From NCBI GenBank assembly GCA_032158125.1, contig JASKOT010000039.1, positions 100,718 through 164,717 on the forward strand: a stretch of 64,000 nt of DNA, given 5' to 3'. Shown here piece after piece: positions 1 to 11,639 of this stretch. The notes beneath the pieces were generated by a model that saw only the letters and a program-made list of their open reading frames with translations, was not told the origin of the DNA and searched no databases. Origin of the DNA: Papiliotrema nemorosa. Lineage: Eukaryota > Basidiomycota > Tremellomycetes > Tremellales > Rhynchogastremaceae. The stretch's first letter is position 1. Each line of letters begins with the position of its first letter. Both the position numbers and the translations under genes were made by a program.

Positions 1-318
1 GGCTGTCGAGGCTAGGAGGCGAGTATGGGGCAAGGATAAGCGAGGTGGGGAAGGGCTGGGTTGTGTAGGATGGTCCGTCTGGAGGATGATCCTGTCAGGT
101 CCACCATGATGCATCCTCAATGACAATTCCACGACGTTCAGCGTGTCTGAGCAATAGGCAGAGAGTCGAGCGAGATGTCTACATGCATCGCAGCCAAGGG
201 GACTGTCTGATTCTATGCGGGGGGGGAAAGCTGTCGGGTCGCTTACCTCCGAGCTGTTATCAAACCCCCCCTTGTTTTCCGTTGCTTCACTGTCACTTGC
301 ACCTCTTTATCGTCCACC

Positions 319-2721
319 ATGTCCCCTATACGAGAGCGATCCCCTTCAGCAGCATCCGTGCAGAACGCATCGACGCTTGGCAATCCTGTCAACTTTCCCG
401 CATGCCAGAATTGCAAGCAAAAGAAGAAACGGGTCCGTCGTCTTATCAAGTGGTGTTTCGTCTCGCTCATTACAGTGCGACCGCGTCCGACCTGTTTGTT
501 CTTATTGTACGAGGACGGGACATGCTTGCGACTATGAAAGGCCACCTTCCGAGAATGGTACAAAGAGGTAGGTAATGCTGGTGAAACTGATGCTGATCAT
601 CAGCTCGCACTTGATGGAGCAGATTATGGCTCAAAAGATGGAAATAGCCAGATTACAGAAACAGGTCGACCACTTGTCGCAGCAACAACACCAGACTCTT
701 GCACAACAATACCAGCAAGCTCTTCCCATCCGAACGCCCTTGCCAATCCCTGGACATCCCACACCTCTTATATCGCCTTCTCCCTTGCACTCCGCTCGCA
801 GCCCGTCATACTCCTCTCCATTTACCCCTACCAATGCCGAGAGGATCGTCATTCAGCTCGTGAATGCTGAGATTGATCTCGGTAATGCGGCCCAGTCGCT
901 CGTAGGGAGTGTGGCGCAACAGCTGGCCATACCTTGGAAAGAGATTGTTGACCAGACGAGCGGTCCAAGATTGCTACATGCTCCAAACCCACCGACACTG
1001 GCCTCGTTGCCGTCAAAGGACATGGCGGAAATGATGGTAGATCGGTTCTTCAACTACACAGACTCATTTCAACCTCTACTTGATCCAGAATGGGTCCGAG
1101 ATGGGTGAGTCTTGGTTTACAAGGAGGATGGATGGACAGCTGATTCGGCAGAATGGATCGCCTTTATCCTTCCAATCCTGAGATCCCCTCGCTTCTCGCC
1201 AGTCCGCCCACGTCACCCAATCTAGAGGTCTTTTGGATGTTTATGATCTTTGCAATTGGGTATAATCTGCTGCCATGCAGTACAACAGACGGGAACTGCG
1301 ATGGAGGGGAGCTCAGGAGATGCGCTACAGCCCACTTCATCAGTGCTCTGAGGGGAGACGATATTGTTTGTCTAACATTTGCGCGGTAGGTAACACACGC
1401 TCATCATCAGACATGTCTCACTGGTATTGCACTGTATTGTGCGCTTTCAATGACCGATCCATCGTTTATGGACCCCTACCAAACGGTACAATTCGCTGCA
1501 AAGCTGTCGGTTGAACTTGGCTTTCACAAGGATGATCCGTCGCTATCCCTCGCAGATCGTTCGCGGAGGCAAAGGGTGTTTTACAGTATCTTTGGGATGG
1601 ACCGTGATAGTGAATCTGTTCGCCGATGGTCATGCTGATCACCAGTTTCATTCGCCCTTGGACGACCTACCGCGATACCTGAACATCTCATCGAGAACCC
1701 TTTACCCCAAACCGTCCCGGATCTCCCGACTATCCACACAGCCTACATGTCATCTCTCGAGCTGTTCCACCATGTGATCCTCCTCCGCCATCTGCAAGGT
1801 ATCGTCCTATCCGATGTCTACCTTTCACCCCGACCAGGGGAAGACCCTGAAGACGCGTCGAGTAGGATCCGAAATGAGATTGATACATGGTTTGAGAATC
1901 TCCCTCGTAAAGGCGAAGGGTATTCTGCTCGACCTCATCCATACCTCGAAGTCAACTACCATCTTCTCCTCACCCGCCTGTACAGCCCATCTCCGCTCAT
2001 CCGGCAGACGAACCCAGGTCGAATGAGCACTTTGCGCGAATCAGCATACCGAGTGATCGAAATGTACGGGTCTGTACAGGATGAACACCGAGTGCAGAGG
2101 AATCACATCACCTTGTCCCATCTCGCTTCGGCATGTACAGCTCTGGTATATACCATCTCGGAGCGAGAATGTGTACCGGCAAATTTCAAGCTGGTCTCTT
2201 GGCGAAGACAAGCTGTGTCTCAATTGGAGTCTGCGGAAAATCTCTTCGCGCAATTCTGCTCCCAGTCGGTCCATTCGGAAATATACAGCAACGCATTTAC
2301 AAAACTCACCTCGAGTCTCAAAGCGAAATTGTTGGATCGTCCTCCTGAAGTAGTCCGACCTCGGTGGGCATCAAGGACAAGCGGAACCGATGCGACTACT
2401 CTTCCTGGAAGCTCACAAACGTCAATCTCGCCTCAAACACCTTTGATACACGGGTTGGAAACCCAATTTCACGGTGCGATCCTCTCGACAGCGACAAACG
2501 GATCGATGACTCTCAATCAAGTAAGAGATCAACCGACTCCTTTCCAATGGGATGCATGGCTCGCGCAGACCCCTCCGACTTCATCGGTCCTGGTTGGCAC
2601 ACAATTGCCATCACAGGGTACGAACGTGGTCGCGGCTGGGAACGGGAATGGGAACACACCCGGTGGCAGTGGGATGACGCCTTTCCTAACAGACTTTGGC
2701 TTGCGCAATTTCGCGACTTGA
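319..2721 (+). CDS. Zn2Cys6 fungal-type transcription factor
   Basis: This is a binuclear zinc-cluster regulator acting in the nucleus. The N-terminus reads MSPIRERSPSAASV, followed by a Zn2Cys6 cluster with spacing C-x2-C-x6-C-x6-C-x2-C-x6-C. Intron 433-475 falls inside the cluster, just before its third Cys. A second intron (568-603) joins the cluster to a Gln-rich coiled coil (MEQIMAQKMEIARLQKQ). The middle contains a fungal_trans-like domain, seen as EVFWMFMIFAIG, TCLTGIALYCAFS, FALGRPTAIPEHL and SSLELFHHVILL. The C-terminus is Ser/Thr/Gly-rich and disordered. Exons between about 1260 and 1410 are uncertain because no single frame reads cleanly through. The gene is tail-to-tail with a D-amino-acid oxidase 130 bp away, which makes it a candidate local regulator. 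Family assignment is secure; the target genes are inferred. Confidence 0.85.
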
Positions 2722-2850
2722 CGTGAAGGAGAAATGAGACTCGCAACGTTCACGACTCTAAACTTGATGAAAAGTAGTTCTAGCACCGTCTCAGCGGCTG
2801 TATAAGGAAGAACGCAAGAGCATGTATTGTTCGCTGTTCGAAGCGATCAT

Positions 2851-4251
2851 TCACAGTTTCGCCAATACTTCTCCACTCTTTGCGCGAGATCTAGTCTTAT
2901 ACTTTCTCGCTAGATCAAGCACCTCTTCGGCTGCGCCTAGGCTGGAGATGAAGCTGAAGGGTATCAGCTAGGATGTGGGCGCAAGACGGTGAACACTCAC
3001 CCCACTCCACCAAAGCCATAGGCATGTATGACACCGACTACATCTCCACCTTTCTTTGCTTGATTCACACTCCCAACATTCCACGCGTTTGGTAATATTC
3101 TGTTCTCTAATTCTATCCGCGCTCCGCCTTCTCTCGAGGGTCTCAGTCCGACGTTGATCGACACCACTTCGATATCCCTCCACGATTTACCGCCATTGTT
3201 GACCAGATTCGGTTCAAGCGTGTAGCATTCTTGCAAAATCTTCTCGGCAATTTTCCGGTCCGGTAGCGTACTGTAATTGTAGCGATCATATGTCCCGCCT
3301 AGGATGACATGTCCCTCTGGACCTGGTCGAGGGATGATATATGCCGATGTCGTGGGAGCTTTCGTCAGTATTTGACAGCGTTCCCATCCATGGCTGACTG
3401 TACGCACCAATTGCCTTGCCTTCGTCTGCCAGTGTTTTCGCCAATATTTGGTCAAACTGATTCGACCGCATGATACTGGTCCTTGCTTTCGGAGCTCTCA
3501 CAAGGACAGTCTGGCCTCTTACGGGATACACATCGTGGTCCTCGACGCCAATTAGCGATTGAGCCCCAAGTCCCGTCGCATTGACTACGAGATCTACCGG
3601 GCCGATCTGAGGGATGTTGTACGCTTCATCGAGACTCGACACGCGGTATCGGATGGTGGGAATCCCCCTTGCTCTTGCTACAGAGCCAAGATGAGCGGTA
3701 TACTTGGGCGCGTTGAGTACGTATGATGTGTACTTGTGGCCGTGGACATAGTCACCGGGAAGCGATTCGGTGGGAGAACGAATCACCTCTCTGAACTGTC
3801 ATATCAGACTCGGCGTTCGTAATCACCCCTTGTCATTTGTGGATTGACAGATACCTACATCACCGGTGATCCCATGCCAAGGTATGTTCTCCAGCCCTAA
3901 TGGACCCTGATAAACATCCACAAAGGGTATACGCTCGCATAAATCCGGATGGTCTTGCGCGAGTTTCCCGAGACGGTGCAAAGTCTTCATGTCCCATTGA
4001 AGGGATCGCGAAGAAGGGTCAGTCTCCAAAGGATGCCATATACAGCCCTTGCATCAGAAATACCCTTCATCGTGCGATATACAACTCACAGCCCAGGGCG
4101 AAGCCCAGCCGGTCGAGGTGGTATCCTCCGGCAGGTCTTTCGCGATGATGGCCACTTTGAACCCTGCAGAGTCGAGCTCGAGGGCACAGGATAGCCCAAT
4201 GACGCCTGAGCCAAGGACCACGACATCGTACTTGTGCTTTGCAGAGAGCAT
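2851..4251 (-). CDS. D-amino-acid oxidase, peroxisomal
   Basis: This FAD enzyme oxidatively deaminates D-amino acids to 2-oxo acids, ammonia and H2O2. The N-terminus [19 protein letters not shown] is a Rossmann FAD motif. GWASPWA joins across an intron to GCIWHPLE, matching the family's WAG region. Later motifs are [44 protein letters not shown] and [11 protein letters not shown], which holds the substrate-carboxylate-binding Arg, and then HAYGFGG. The last exon ends in EVLAKL, and AKL fits a type 1 peroxisomal signal. The start at 4251 is chosen because it sits directly before the FAD motif; the frame stays open for 28 more codons upstream. Overall length (about 370 residues) is normal for the family. 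It is divergent from an amino-acid permease across 625 bp, suggesting co-regulation of uptake and oxidation. Confidence 0.92.
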
Positions 4252-4876
4252 GTTTGCGTGGTTGAGATACAGCAAGGCGGGATGGATGATGAATATACGC
4301 GACAACGTCTTGATACAGGCCGATGCAGTGGCCAATGAGGATCGAGCCCAAGCAGATAGTGAATCCGTTCACGGTCGGACACCTGTACTCCGTCCTATCT
4401 TGGCATGTGGTCACACTCCCGATCGACCGACTCGAGCTTCCATATTAAAGCTTGGTCTTCTGACGTTGTGTGCCTAGGAAGCCCAGAGGTCGGATTGGAG
4501 GACCGCCCCGGCGTATTGCCCGGGGCGCAATGAGGAAGTCGACCTGATGGAATTCAAAGTCGGCGCATACTCTAATCAGTCGCAAAGGTTGCCGACGCTT
4601 AGGCGCTATAGGACAACGACCCGATGGCGCACGCCCTGCATGTCGCTATCGTCACACTTAGAAGAAGAGATAAGGAGAGCGGATTGAGGCCGACGCTCAT
4701 GTCCTGTCGCCTGTTGGAAGTGCCGGAAATCCCCCGGACCGACCGGTGGTAACACTACATATAATGCATGCTGTAAATGTCTACTGAGCGGCACCTACCC
4801 TCCCTCCCTTCTCGGTCCCTGAGATTGGTTGAAACGACTCCCCTTCACCAAGTCACCTCGAGAACAGCCATACATC
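4252..4876. promoter_or_regulatory. Divergent promoter region, DAO / amino-acid permease
   Basis: This 625 bp gap separates the two divergent start codons and must contain both promoters. I see no long conserved ORF. A GC-rich short dyad (gaccgccccggcgtattgcc) lies near 4500. No individual binding site can be proven by eye. Confidence 0.5.
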
Positions 4877-6793
4877 ATGTCGCTTGATCCCAAGATGGAG
4901 GACATTATAGGCGAGAAATCTTACACGCCGGGTGAGCCACAAGTGCTCGATGTCCCCGCGACGCTTGAGATGGGAAACGTGGGTCCTAAGCGGACTCATC
5001 GGGCCTTGAAACCTCGTCATCTTCAACTGATTGGTATCTCTGGCTCCATCGGCACTGGTCTTTTTGTAAGTGAACAGAGTGCTCGAGGCGATCGATCATG
5101 AGTGCCAAGGTATTGATTGCCTCAGCTCGGAACGGGTGGCTCGCTCGCTCGTGCAGGTCCACTAGGTCTGCTCCTCGGCTATGCAGTGTACGGAGGTCTG
5201 GTCCTCATCACCTTCAATGCCGTGGGCGAAATGGTAAGCTATCTACCGATAGACGGCTCGTACCTTCAATTCGCCTCTCGATTCGTTTCGCCAAGTTTCG
5301 GATTCGCCATGACTTGGTTGGCGACTTACAACAACTCGGTGACCATCGCCGCCGAGGCTACCGCCGTGGCTAGTCTAATTGGATTCTGGAACGACTCGAT
5401 CAGTCCCGGTGTTTGGTGTGCCATCTTTATCGTTTCCGTCTTTGCCATTGTGAGCCATCTTTGTCTCACGTTCTGAGGTCAGAGTCGTTGGACTAAGATA
5501 AGAACGTGTTTGGGGTGAGGTACTTTGGCGAAAACGAGTTTTGGTTCTCGATCCTCAAAGTTTTTCTCATTTTCGGTATCTTCATATTCACCTGTACGTG
5601 TGCTTCTTCTCGTTGCTCTCGCACGGGGGCCGGGGCTGATGTCAGTCATCACGATGCTTGGAGGCAATCCTCAACATGATCGATTCGGCTTCCGATATTG
5701 GAAAGACCCAGGACCCATGGCTGAGCATATCGCCGAGGGATCCCTCGGCAAGTTTCTCGGCTTCTGGTCGGTATTTGTGCAGGCGGCTTTTGCGTATGGA
5801 GGTCCAGACGTCTTGGCGATGACAGCGGGAGAAGCCATGTATCCCCGTCGAGTCTTGCCGAGCGTGTTCAAGCGATTGATCTACCGACTTTTGACTTTCT
5901 ATATCGGTGGTGTGCTCTGTGTCGGTATTCTTGTGAGTAGATTTTCGGGAGACCAACGCGGATCACTGACATCTAGGTCCCATTTGATGACCCTCTCTTG
6001 GGGACCTCGCAAAAAGGTGCAGGGGCATCACCCTTTGTTCGAGCGGCGGTTCGAATGGGCATCCCAGTCCTGCCAAGCATCATCAACGCTGTAATCATGA
6101 CTTCAGCCTGGTCCGCCGGATGTTCCCTCACTTTTGTCGCATCGCGTAATCTCTACTCGTCTGCTCTCCAAGGCTACGCACCGAAAGTCTTGCTCAAGAC
6201 ATGGCGGGGCATCCCTTACTTGTGCTTGACTGCCGTGGTGGCAGTAGGATGTCTCAGTTTCATGTCACTCAGCAACGCCGCCTCGACAGTCTTCACCTGG
6301 ATCACCAATGTTCTAGGAGGAATGTGGCTCGTCAATCTTTGTCTGATGAATATCATTTACCTGAGATATCGAAAAGGTTGCGATGCGTTGGGTATCGATC
6401 GGTCGAAATTACCTTTCAAACGAAGGGGACAGCTGTTCTTCTCGTGGGTGGCGGTATGCATTTACCCCATCATCTTTTTGGTAAGTTGGCTCCACCGTAC
6501 AGCGCTGTAGTATCGTCCCTGACGGATAGACCAACGGTTTTTCAGTATTCACCAAAGGCCGATGGTCGATCCGAGACTTCTTGTTCGCCTACATCGTCTT
6601 GGCCATCTTCCTCGTCCTCCTTGTCGGACACAAGATTTACGCGGTGATTAAATACGGTCATTCATGGGGTCTACTCAAACCGGAGGAGATCGATCTCGTC
6701 ACGGGCAAAGAAGAAGTAGACGAGGATGAAAAGCATTATCCTCCGATGGGGACTACGAAAATGGACAAATTCCTTCATTGGCTTTGGGGATGA
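4877..6793 (+). CDS. YAT-family amino-acid permease
   Basis: This is a plasma-membrane amino-acid/H+ symporter of the APC superfamily, yeast amino acid transporter branch. After a hydrophilic cytosolic N-tail, RTHRALKPRHLQLIGISG and SIGTGLF mark TM1 and the substrate-binding unwound helix. The exons continue with GTGGSLARAGP, NAVGEMVSYLPIDGSY, FAYGGPDVLAMTAGEAMYPR, TSAWSAGCSLTFVASRNLY and KTWRGIPYLCL, giving the usual 12-helix plan. The C-tail ends in LVTGKEEVDEDEKHYPP then GTTKMDKFLHWLWG. The ATG at 4877 is preferred over an in-frame ATG at 4829 because it begins the conserved-looking acidic tail, but 4829 is possible. It shares a promoter region with D-amino-acid oxidase. A clear paralogue lies at 45746-47528 on the other strand. 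Substrate specificity cannot be read from the sequence. Confidence 0.92.
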
Positions 6794-7434
6794 TTTACAG
6801 GTTGACTCAATCTCTCTCCTTCCCAGCTGATGATCTCTGCCACTCGGATGATCGTTTATCACTCTTGTAATTCTTCTTTCAATACTTTGTTAAGCTAATA
6901 TCGATGCAATGTACGTGGTTCTTCCTCAGCGTTTGGTCGACGGAAGTAAAGGTGGTTGTGCTCTTTGTCGCTCAAACGCCCGTGAGCAAGTCGGTGTCAC
7001 AGTGGAAGATCGTGCCCAACACGAGCATTTTCCGGATGCGTGATCAATTAAGACAGGAGATCTTCGGCCGATAAGCCGCAGATCTGCGATTCCACAAGCT
7101 CCGACCAAGTCAAATTGGAATCCTGTAGGTAGGTAGAAGCAGAAGCAGCAAATTATGAAAGGCGGACTTTCGCTCGAAACGATCTTTCGACATCGTTCGA
7201 CCAGGTAGATGTGTATAGTCTTCTTGACCTCCTTTCACTCGAATCCTTCGTGGCGCAAGACGAGAGGAGTGTTGGAAGACGGGCGAGACAAGCCAAGGAC
7301 ATGTTATAAAGATGAGACGCCTTGTGCATCCTCTTGCTATCTGTTCCACTCTCGTTGCTTTTGCCGCTCAGCTGGTGAGACAGCTACTACCGTCGCGATA
7401 GAAGTGTTCATTGAAGCCCAGCGCGAGTTCGAAC
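6794..7434. other. Intergenic, no gene seen
   Basis: Short ORFs occur on both strands here, but none shows recognisable motifs, and none can be joined into a longer reading frame with plausible introns. The stretch probably contains the permease 3' UTR and the upstream region of the next small ORF. Confidence 0.4.
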
Positions 7435-7899
7435 ATGTCAGACAGTACTAACAATAGCACCACCCAGAACAGCAATGGCGGCAGTCTACAGCGGAGACTC
7501 CGAGCTCCCACTCTGACGTTCACACACTCGGATTCCAACGACCCTCACAAGCAGGACAACGATATTCCAAAACCAGAGAAAGGCGCTTCAAGTCGTGGGC
7601 GTCTTTCTCCTCGATCGTCCATAAGTGGCCCTTCGAAGCCGCTGGTCTCACATGGCGGCTCGGGAGGAAGTCAGGACGATCCCCCTTCTCCGTCTTCCCC
7701 ATCCAGGTTGACGGTGGAGCGACGACCGAGCTGCGATGGGAGTCGTACGAGTACGGAATACTTTGACCGGCCTTCCCCACCAGGAAGTGGAAGAAACGGT
7801 CCCAACAATGGCCGGCGAAGCCCCCAAGGTATATATGTCGAAGACAGATCGGAGCACCGAAGAGGATCGAGCACCAGTATCGCCAAAAATGACGAATAG
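7435..7899 (+). CDS. Small disordered Ser/Pro/Gly-rich hypothetical protein
   Basis: An uninterrupted reading frame of about 154 codons starts with MSDSTNNSTTQNSNGG in a reasonable start context. It is dominated by Ser, Pro, Asn, Arg and Gly, with no hydrophobic core, membrane segment or catalytic motif. Several RRxS-like phosphosites occur (RRPS, HRRGSS). I do not recognise the family. A possible donor (gtatatat) near 7830 could change the C-terminus. It lies tail-to-tail with another disordered, RRxS-rich protein 230 bp downstream. It could be a genuine small gene or a chance ORF, since the opposite strand is also partly open. Confidence 0.45.
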   Translation: MSDSTNNSTTQNSNGGSLQRRLRAPTLTFTHSDSNDPHKQDNDIPKPEKGASSRGRLSPRSSISGPSKPLVSHGGSGGSQDDPPSPSSPSRLTVERRPSCDGSRTSTEYFDRPSPPGSGRNGPNNGRRSPQGIYVEDRSEHRRGSSTSIAKNDE

Positions 7900-8131
7900 G
7901 CATATTGCTCTTGGGGGCAACGTTTGGCTCGAGCAAATGTGAGCTGATTTAGCGGATTATGGTTCGAGTCAGGATGATGTAACGCTTAATTATGGCTCCG
8001 TCAGACGTGGGTAAGGATGCATTGGGTTGATTCATGATTGTTCGTTGATACTTGTGGCCTCTTACACCTTCCTCGTTATGACATGTTATGCGACTCGCAG
8101 ACTCGACACTCGATGTGTTCCCTCTTCAAAC

Positions 8132-9301
8132 TTATTGTATCGGTCTTCCCAGGATAGGCGGTTCGCCCTCCATGATAGCCTGCCCCACTGTTTTCTTGGT
8201 CTCCACACTCGCCCAGGGGTCTGTAAACCCGTCAAATATCCCTGCCGTCCCTGGCGTAGGCAGAGTATCCGTCTCGTCACTTTCCTCATCTCCATCCGAC
8301 GAGGTCAGACTGGACTGTCTCAACCTTGATCCTATACTCGGTATCCTGCTCTTCCTCTCTATCGGCGGTGAGACAGGTGATGAGGGTCTGGGAATCGCAG
8401 AGTGTGGGAGGGAAGTACGACGAGGTTGGAGAGCCATCAGTTCAGGGGAAATGTCGGGTAATAGCGAATCCCGCCTTGTCACCGTGTGTCCAGAGGACGA
8501 ACTTGCTTCTCCGTCCGACATGACTGATTCTCTCCTCTTGTACAATGCTGGAGTTGTCGTTGTGTAATTGCCTGGGAGGGCAAAACTCGCTCTAGCCCTA
8601 GATGTGTCTAGGGGGATAAGTTGAGAGACGGGTAATGAGCCGCGTCTGGCGAGCAGGGACGGTGGGATGGGCGCGACGAGAGGTTTCTGAGGGAATAAGA
8701 GGGAAGATCGACGGGATCCAGGAGGAGAGATCATATGAGGTGGAGGTGGAGGACCCGAATTTGTAGAGGCGGAATGTAAGATGGATGGACGGGTCCCAGC
8801 GGCGGGAAGAGTGGTGATGGTACTGCAGGTGCTGGATCTGCGGGTGGAAGGAGCGACGGGGATGGTCATGTCCGAGTCGGTAGAATTTGTCCTGGGTACG
8901 ATCGATCCGCGCCTATGCGTCATTCCCAATGCCAGGCTCGGGCGTCTTGGCGAGTTGGGCATGTGCGTAGTGGAAGTGAATGTGGATGCAACGGGGTAAT
9001 CGAATGGCCCGAACTCGTATGTCGGGGTACGATTTATTGGTACGCTGGGACAAGTACCGAATGAAAATGACGACGAGGGAAGGGATGGGGAAGATGGAAG
9101 GTTGGAGGTGTGTTTATTCGTCCCGCCGCCAGAGAGGGATGCAGAGAGATCCTCTTCATCGTCATTGTTGCTGGACCCAGAGGAAGATGCGATGGCCATG
9201 TCGTCCAAGTTGGAAGAGAGCTCGTACACTGGTGTCAGAGGGTGAGCGTGAGTCGAAGAGGTCGATGACCTGGCAGACCGATGGGCAGTGTCGAAAGACA
9301 T
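8132..9301 (-). CDS. Disordered Ser-rich protein with eight RRxS sites
   Basis: This is an intronless 389-residue protein made almost wholly of Ser, Pro, Thr and Arg, so it is predicted to be intrinsically disordered. It carries eight R-R-x-S motifs: RRPSLA, RRGSIV, RRSSTC, RRSSLL, RRGSLP, RRESVM, RRDSLL and RRTSLP. Seven of the eight are followed by a hydrophobic residue, which is the classical protein kinase A consensus. An acidic patch (DDEEDL) sits near the N-terminus, a poly-Pro stretch lies mid-protein, and an acidic patch (DGDEESDE) precedes the more conserved-looking end GIFDGFTDPWASVETKKTV. No catalytic domain is visible. A role as a signalling scaffold or multi-site phosphorylated regulator is inference; I cannot name the family. 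Confidence 0.75.
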   Translation of the reverse strand: MSFDTAHRSARSSTSSTHAHPLTPVYELSSNLDDMAIASSSGSSNNDDEEDLSASLSGGGTNKHTSNLPSSPSLPSSSFSFGTCPSVPINRTPTYEFGPFDYPVASTFTSTTHMPNSPRRPSLALGMTHRRGSIVPRTNSTDSDMTIPVAPSTRRSSTCSTITTLPAAGTRPSILHSASTNSGPPPPPHMISPPGSRRSSLLFPQKPLVAPIPPSLLARRGSLPVSQLIPLDTSRARASFALPGNYTTTTPALYKRRESVMSDGEASSSSGHTVTRRDSLLPDISPELMALQPRRTSLPHSAIPRPSSPVSPPIERKSRIPSIGSRLRQSSLTSSDGDEESDETDTLPTPGTAGIFDGFTDPWASVETKKTVGQAIMEGEPPILGRPIQ

Positions 9302-9979
9302 CGAGACGAATAGCGATAAAATATCGGGTTGCAGAATGGTCTCTGGTTATCGACAACGGCGTGTGATTTCTGCTCGACTGTGTCGTCGCAGTGACGACGT
9401 GGATGGTGGAGAGCGCGCAGTAGAATTGAATTGACAGAGACCGAATTGATGTCTGTCTACGTTTACGAGAATCAAAATGAAGAGCACAGTCGTCCAAGTC
9501 GGAACAGATCGACCATCTTGGGTCATAGTCCGACGAGAAAATCCAGAACACGCGAGGGCGACGACGACCCTCCCTCACTCAGGGACACGCACCCAATCAC
9601 CAGGCAACGTGGTACAGGGGGCGGAGCAGAGGGAAAATTGGCAGGGCAATGTGCCTGTGCCTCGCAGGCGGTCAACATCCCCTGAATCGCTTCAAAGATC
9701 TGTGACGACCCTGACTCGAGCAGGGCTGTGAGCAGAGGATGCCCTGATCCCCTGCCATCAAGCGATTCAGGGTCCAAACTCCTCGGTGTGTTCCGGTGGA
9801 AAGGGGTGAATATGATGCGCCTATCTTTCTGGTCCATATAGGCACGCTGCTTCTCCGCGTGGTCCCCATCCCCCAATCTGGGTCCAGTCAACTTGACTGT
9901 TCTCCTCCCCTCTCCTCGTCGCGTCACCCCTCTTCCCCTATATATCCAGTGGTACACAACAGCTCCCCTTTCTCTGACA
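9302..9979. promoter_or_regulatory. Divergent promoter region with TATA at 9939
   Basis: This 678 bp gap separates the Ser-rich protein (minus) from the bZIP gene (plus). A TATA-like tatatat at 9939-9945 lies 35 nt before the bZIP start codon, in a pyrimidine-rich tract (9890-9938) typical of fungal core promoters. I see no other gene in this gap. Confidence 0.45.
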
Positions 9980-11122
9980 ATGCCTCGATACCTCTCTGCA
10001 ACAGACTCGTAAGCACACACACAGACAGAGAAACTCGGATATCCGATTGATTATCCAGCTTCAACTCGTCAGGAGCGACCATTGTCCCCGATAGCGATCT
10101 CAGAAGCACCTCCACCAGCAACAGGACCGACCGAAATTCTCGTAATCCTATACCTAACCGAGGCTCAAGTCGCGCGTTGATGCCTGCCGATACGCTCGGT
10201 AGGGAATTGGACGCACTTATCGGCGGTGACGACGGGATGGGTATGGCCAACTTTGAACAAGCCGTAGGTCCATGTTCAGAACCCAGCTCACGGGATAGAT
10301 GCAGGATTATCGACGACTGCCATTGGAGACTCAATCTCAAACAGATATGAGGGAATTCATCACGAGGTCCAACCCTGACCTCGCGGCATTCCTCGTCAAT
10401 CCATCCACCAACGCGACCGACGTTCTTGCTCAACTCCAAACACAACATCTCGCCGAACTGGAGCAGAAACGCCTAGCGGGAAACGATCAGCCACATAAAC
10501 CTGATCCTTTCCGACCGTCTTCCTCTCATTCCCACAGATCGAGCGTATCTGCTCACTCGTTCACCACGACCGAGATGGGTACCGATGAAGCGGAAGATAT
10601 GGATGTGCTGGATGTCGATCCAGAGGGTCATATCAACCCCAATGGTCTGGTGGAAGCGAGTCCCATGGCCTTGCAAACGGGGTTATCATGGAATATGGGA
10701 GACATGGCGGTGGATCAGACATACCCCACACCGGGTCCTTCCATCGGTGGACCTTCACCACCTATCGCTACCCATTCAAGCAGGGTGAGAGGACCTGTCG
10801 GGGCTGTCCGTGGGCCAGGGATGGACGAGGAAGAGGCGAGAAAGAGGCGTTTGGAGCGTGAGTGAATACAATCTCGGGGCGGTGTCAGTGTTTAAGTGTA
10901 GACCGAAGACAGATCAACCGAAAGTCGGCGCAGAAACATCGTCTGAGACGAAAAGAAGAAACGGAAACGTTGACAAAAACGATTATCGACAAAGACGCCC
11001 GGATTGCGCAACTGGAAAAAGACTTGGCGGTGGAGAAGTCTCGAACGGCCCAGTTGCAAGCTTTTATCGATATGCAAAAAGGGCCGAGAGAGAGGGACGG
11101 GCGATCAGAGAGGCGATGGTGA
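9980..11122 (+). CDS. bZIP transcription factor
   Basis: The first exon is very short (MPRYLSATDS) and its donor gtaagc splits a Ser codon. Exon 2 starts in the SSFNSSG region and ends at MANFEQA. Exon 3 begins with MQDYRRLPLE and holds a disordered region. Exon 4 supplies the bZIP: ARKRRLEH joins across intron 10858-10901 to RRQINRKSAQKHRLRRKEE. This has the N-x7-R basic-region signature (N, RKSAQKH, R) and continues into a leucine-zipper-like coil (DARIAQLEKDLAVEKS). The stop lies 40 residues beyond, at 11122. A donor-like gtgagt overlaps this stop, so a longer splice form is possible. It acts as a dimeric DNA-binding protein in the nucleus; its targets are unknown. Confidence 0.82.
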
Positions 11123-11639
11123 GTAATGTCTAGATATCACCGCGTCAGCGGACCTTCAACTGACCGGTAGAATAACTCAACTTGTATGGAACTTGACCTG
11201 TAACGATCACACGACTTTGACATATACCCTATTACGACTTTTACTCCTTTTCGCCCTGTCGGTACATTCCCTAGCTCTTCTTGACGCGTTGATGCCCTCC
11301 CTCTCCGGTCGTTATCGCTGACACTCTGCGAGGTCATGTTATACCCGTATTGTCTGATATGAAGCGTGATTGTGCTCCGAGCTTAGCTAGTGTCGAGGCA
11401 ATCATCCGGTCAAGGAGAGTTGAACGGTGTGGGTTGTTTATTTATGGATGCGCGCAACGAATGGAAATGAATGTATATGGTGGTTCACTGATGTAGTCAA
11501 TGGTGATCACGCGCGAGGCCAGCACAAGGCCTCATCCTCTCTCATGCCATCTTTGACCATTTTGACTGATGTAAATGCAGACTCGGTCGGGTGGGTCGGA
11601 AGGTCGATGAAGAAAAGGGCCTCCTAGGAATGGCTGCCC

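Noticed and set aside
7940..8000. tRNA B-box-like ggttcgagtcagg
   Set aside because: No matching A-box, acceptor stem or cloverleaf could be formed from neighbouring bases.
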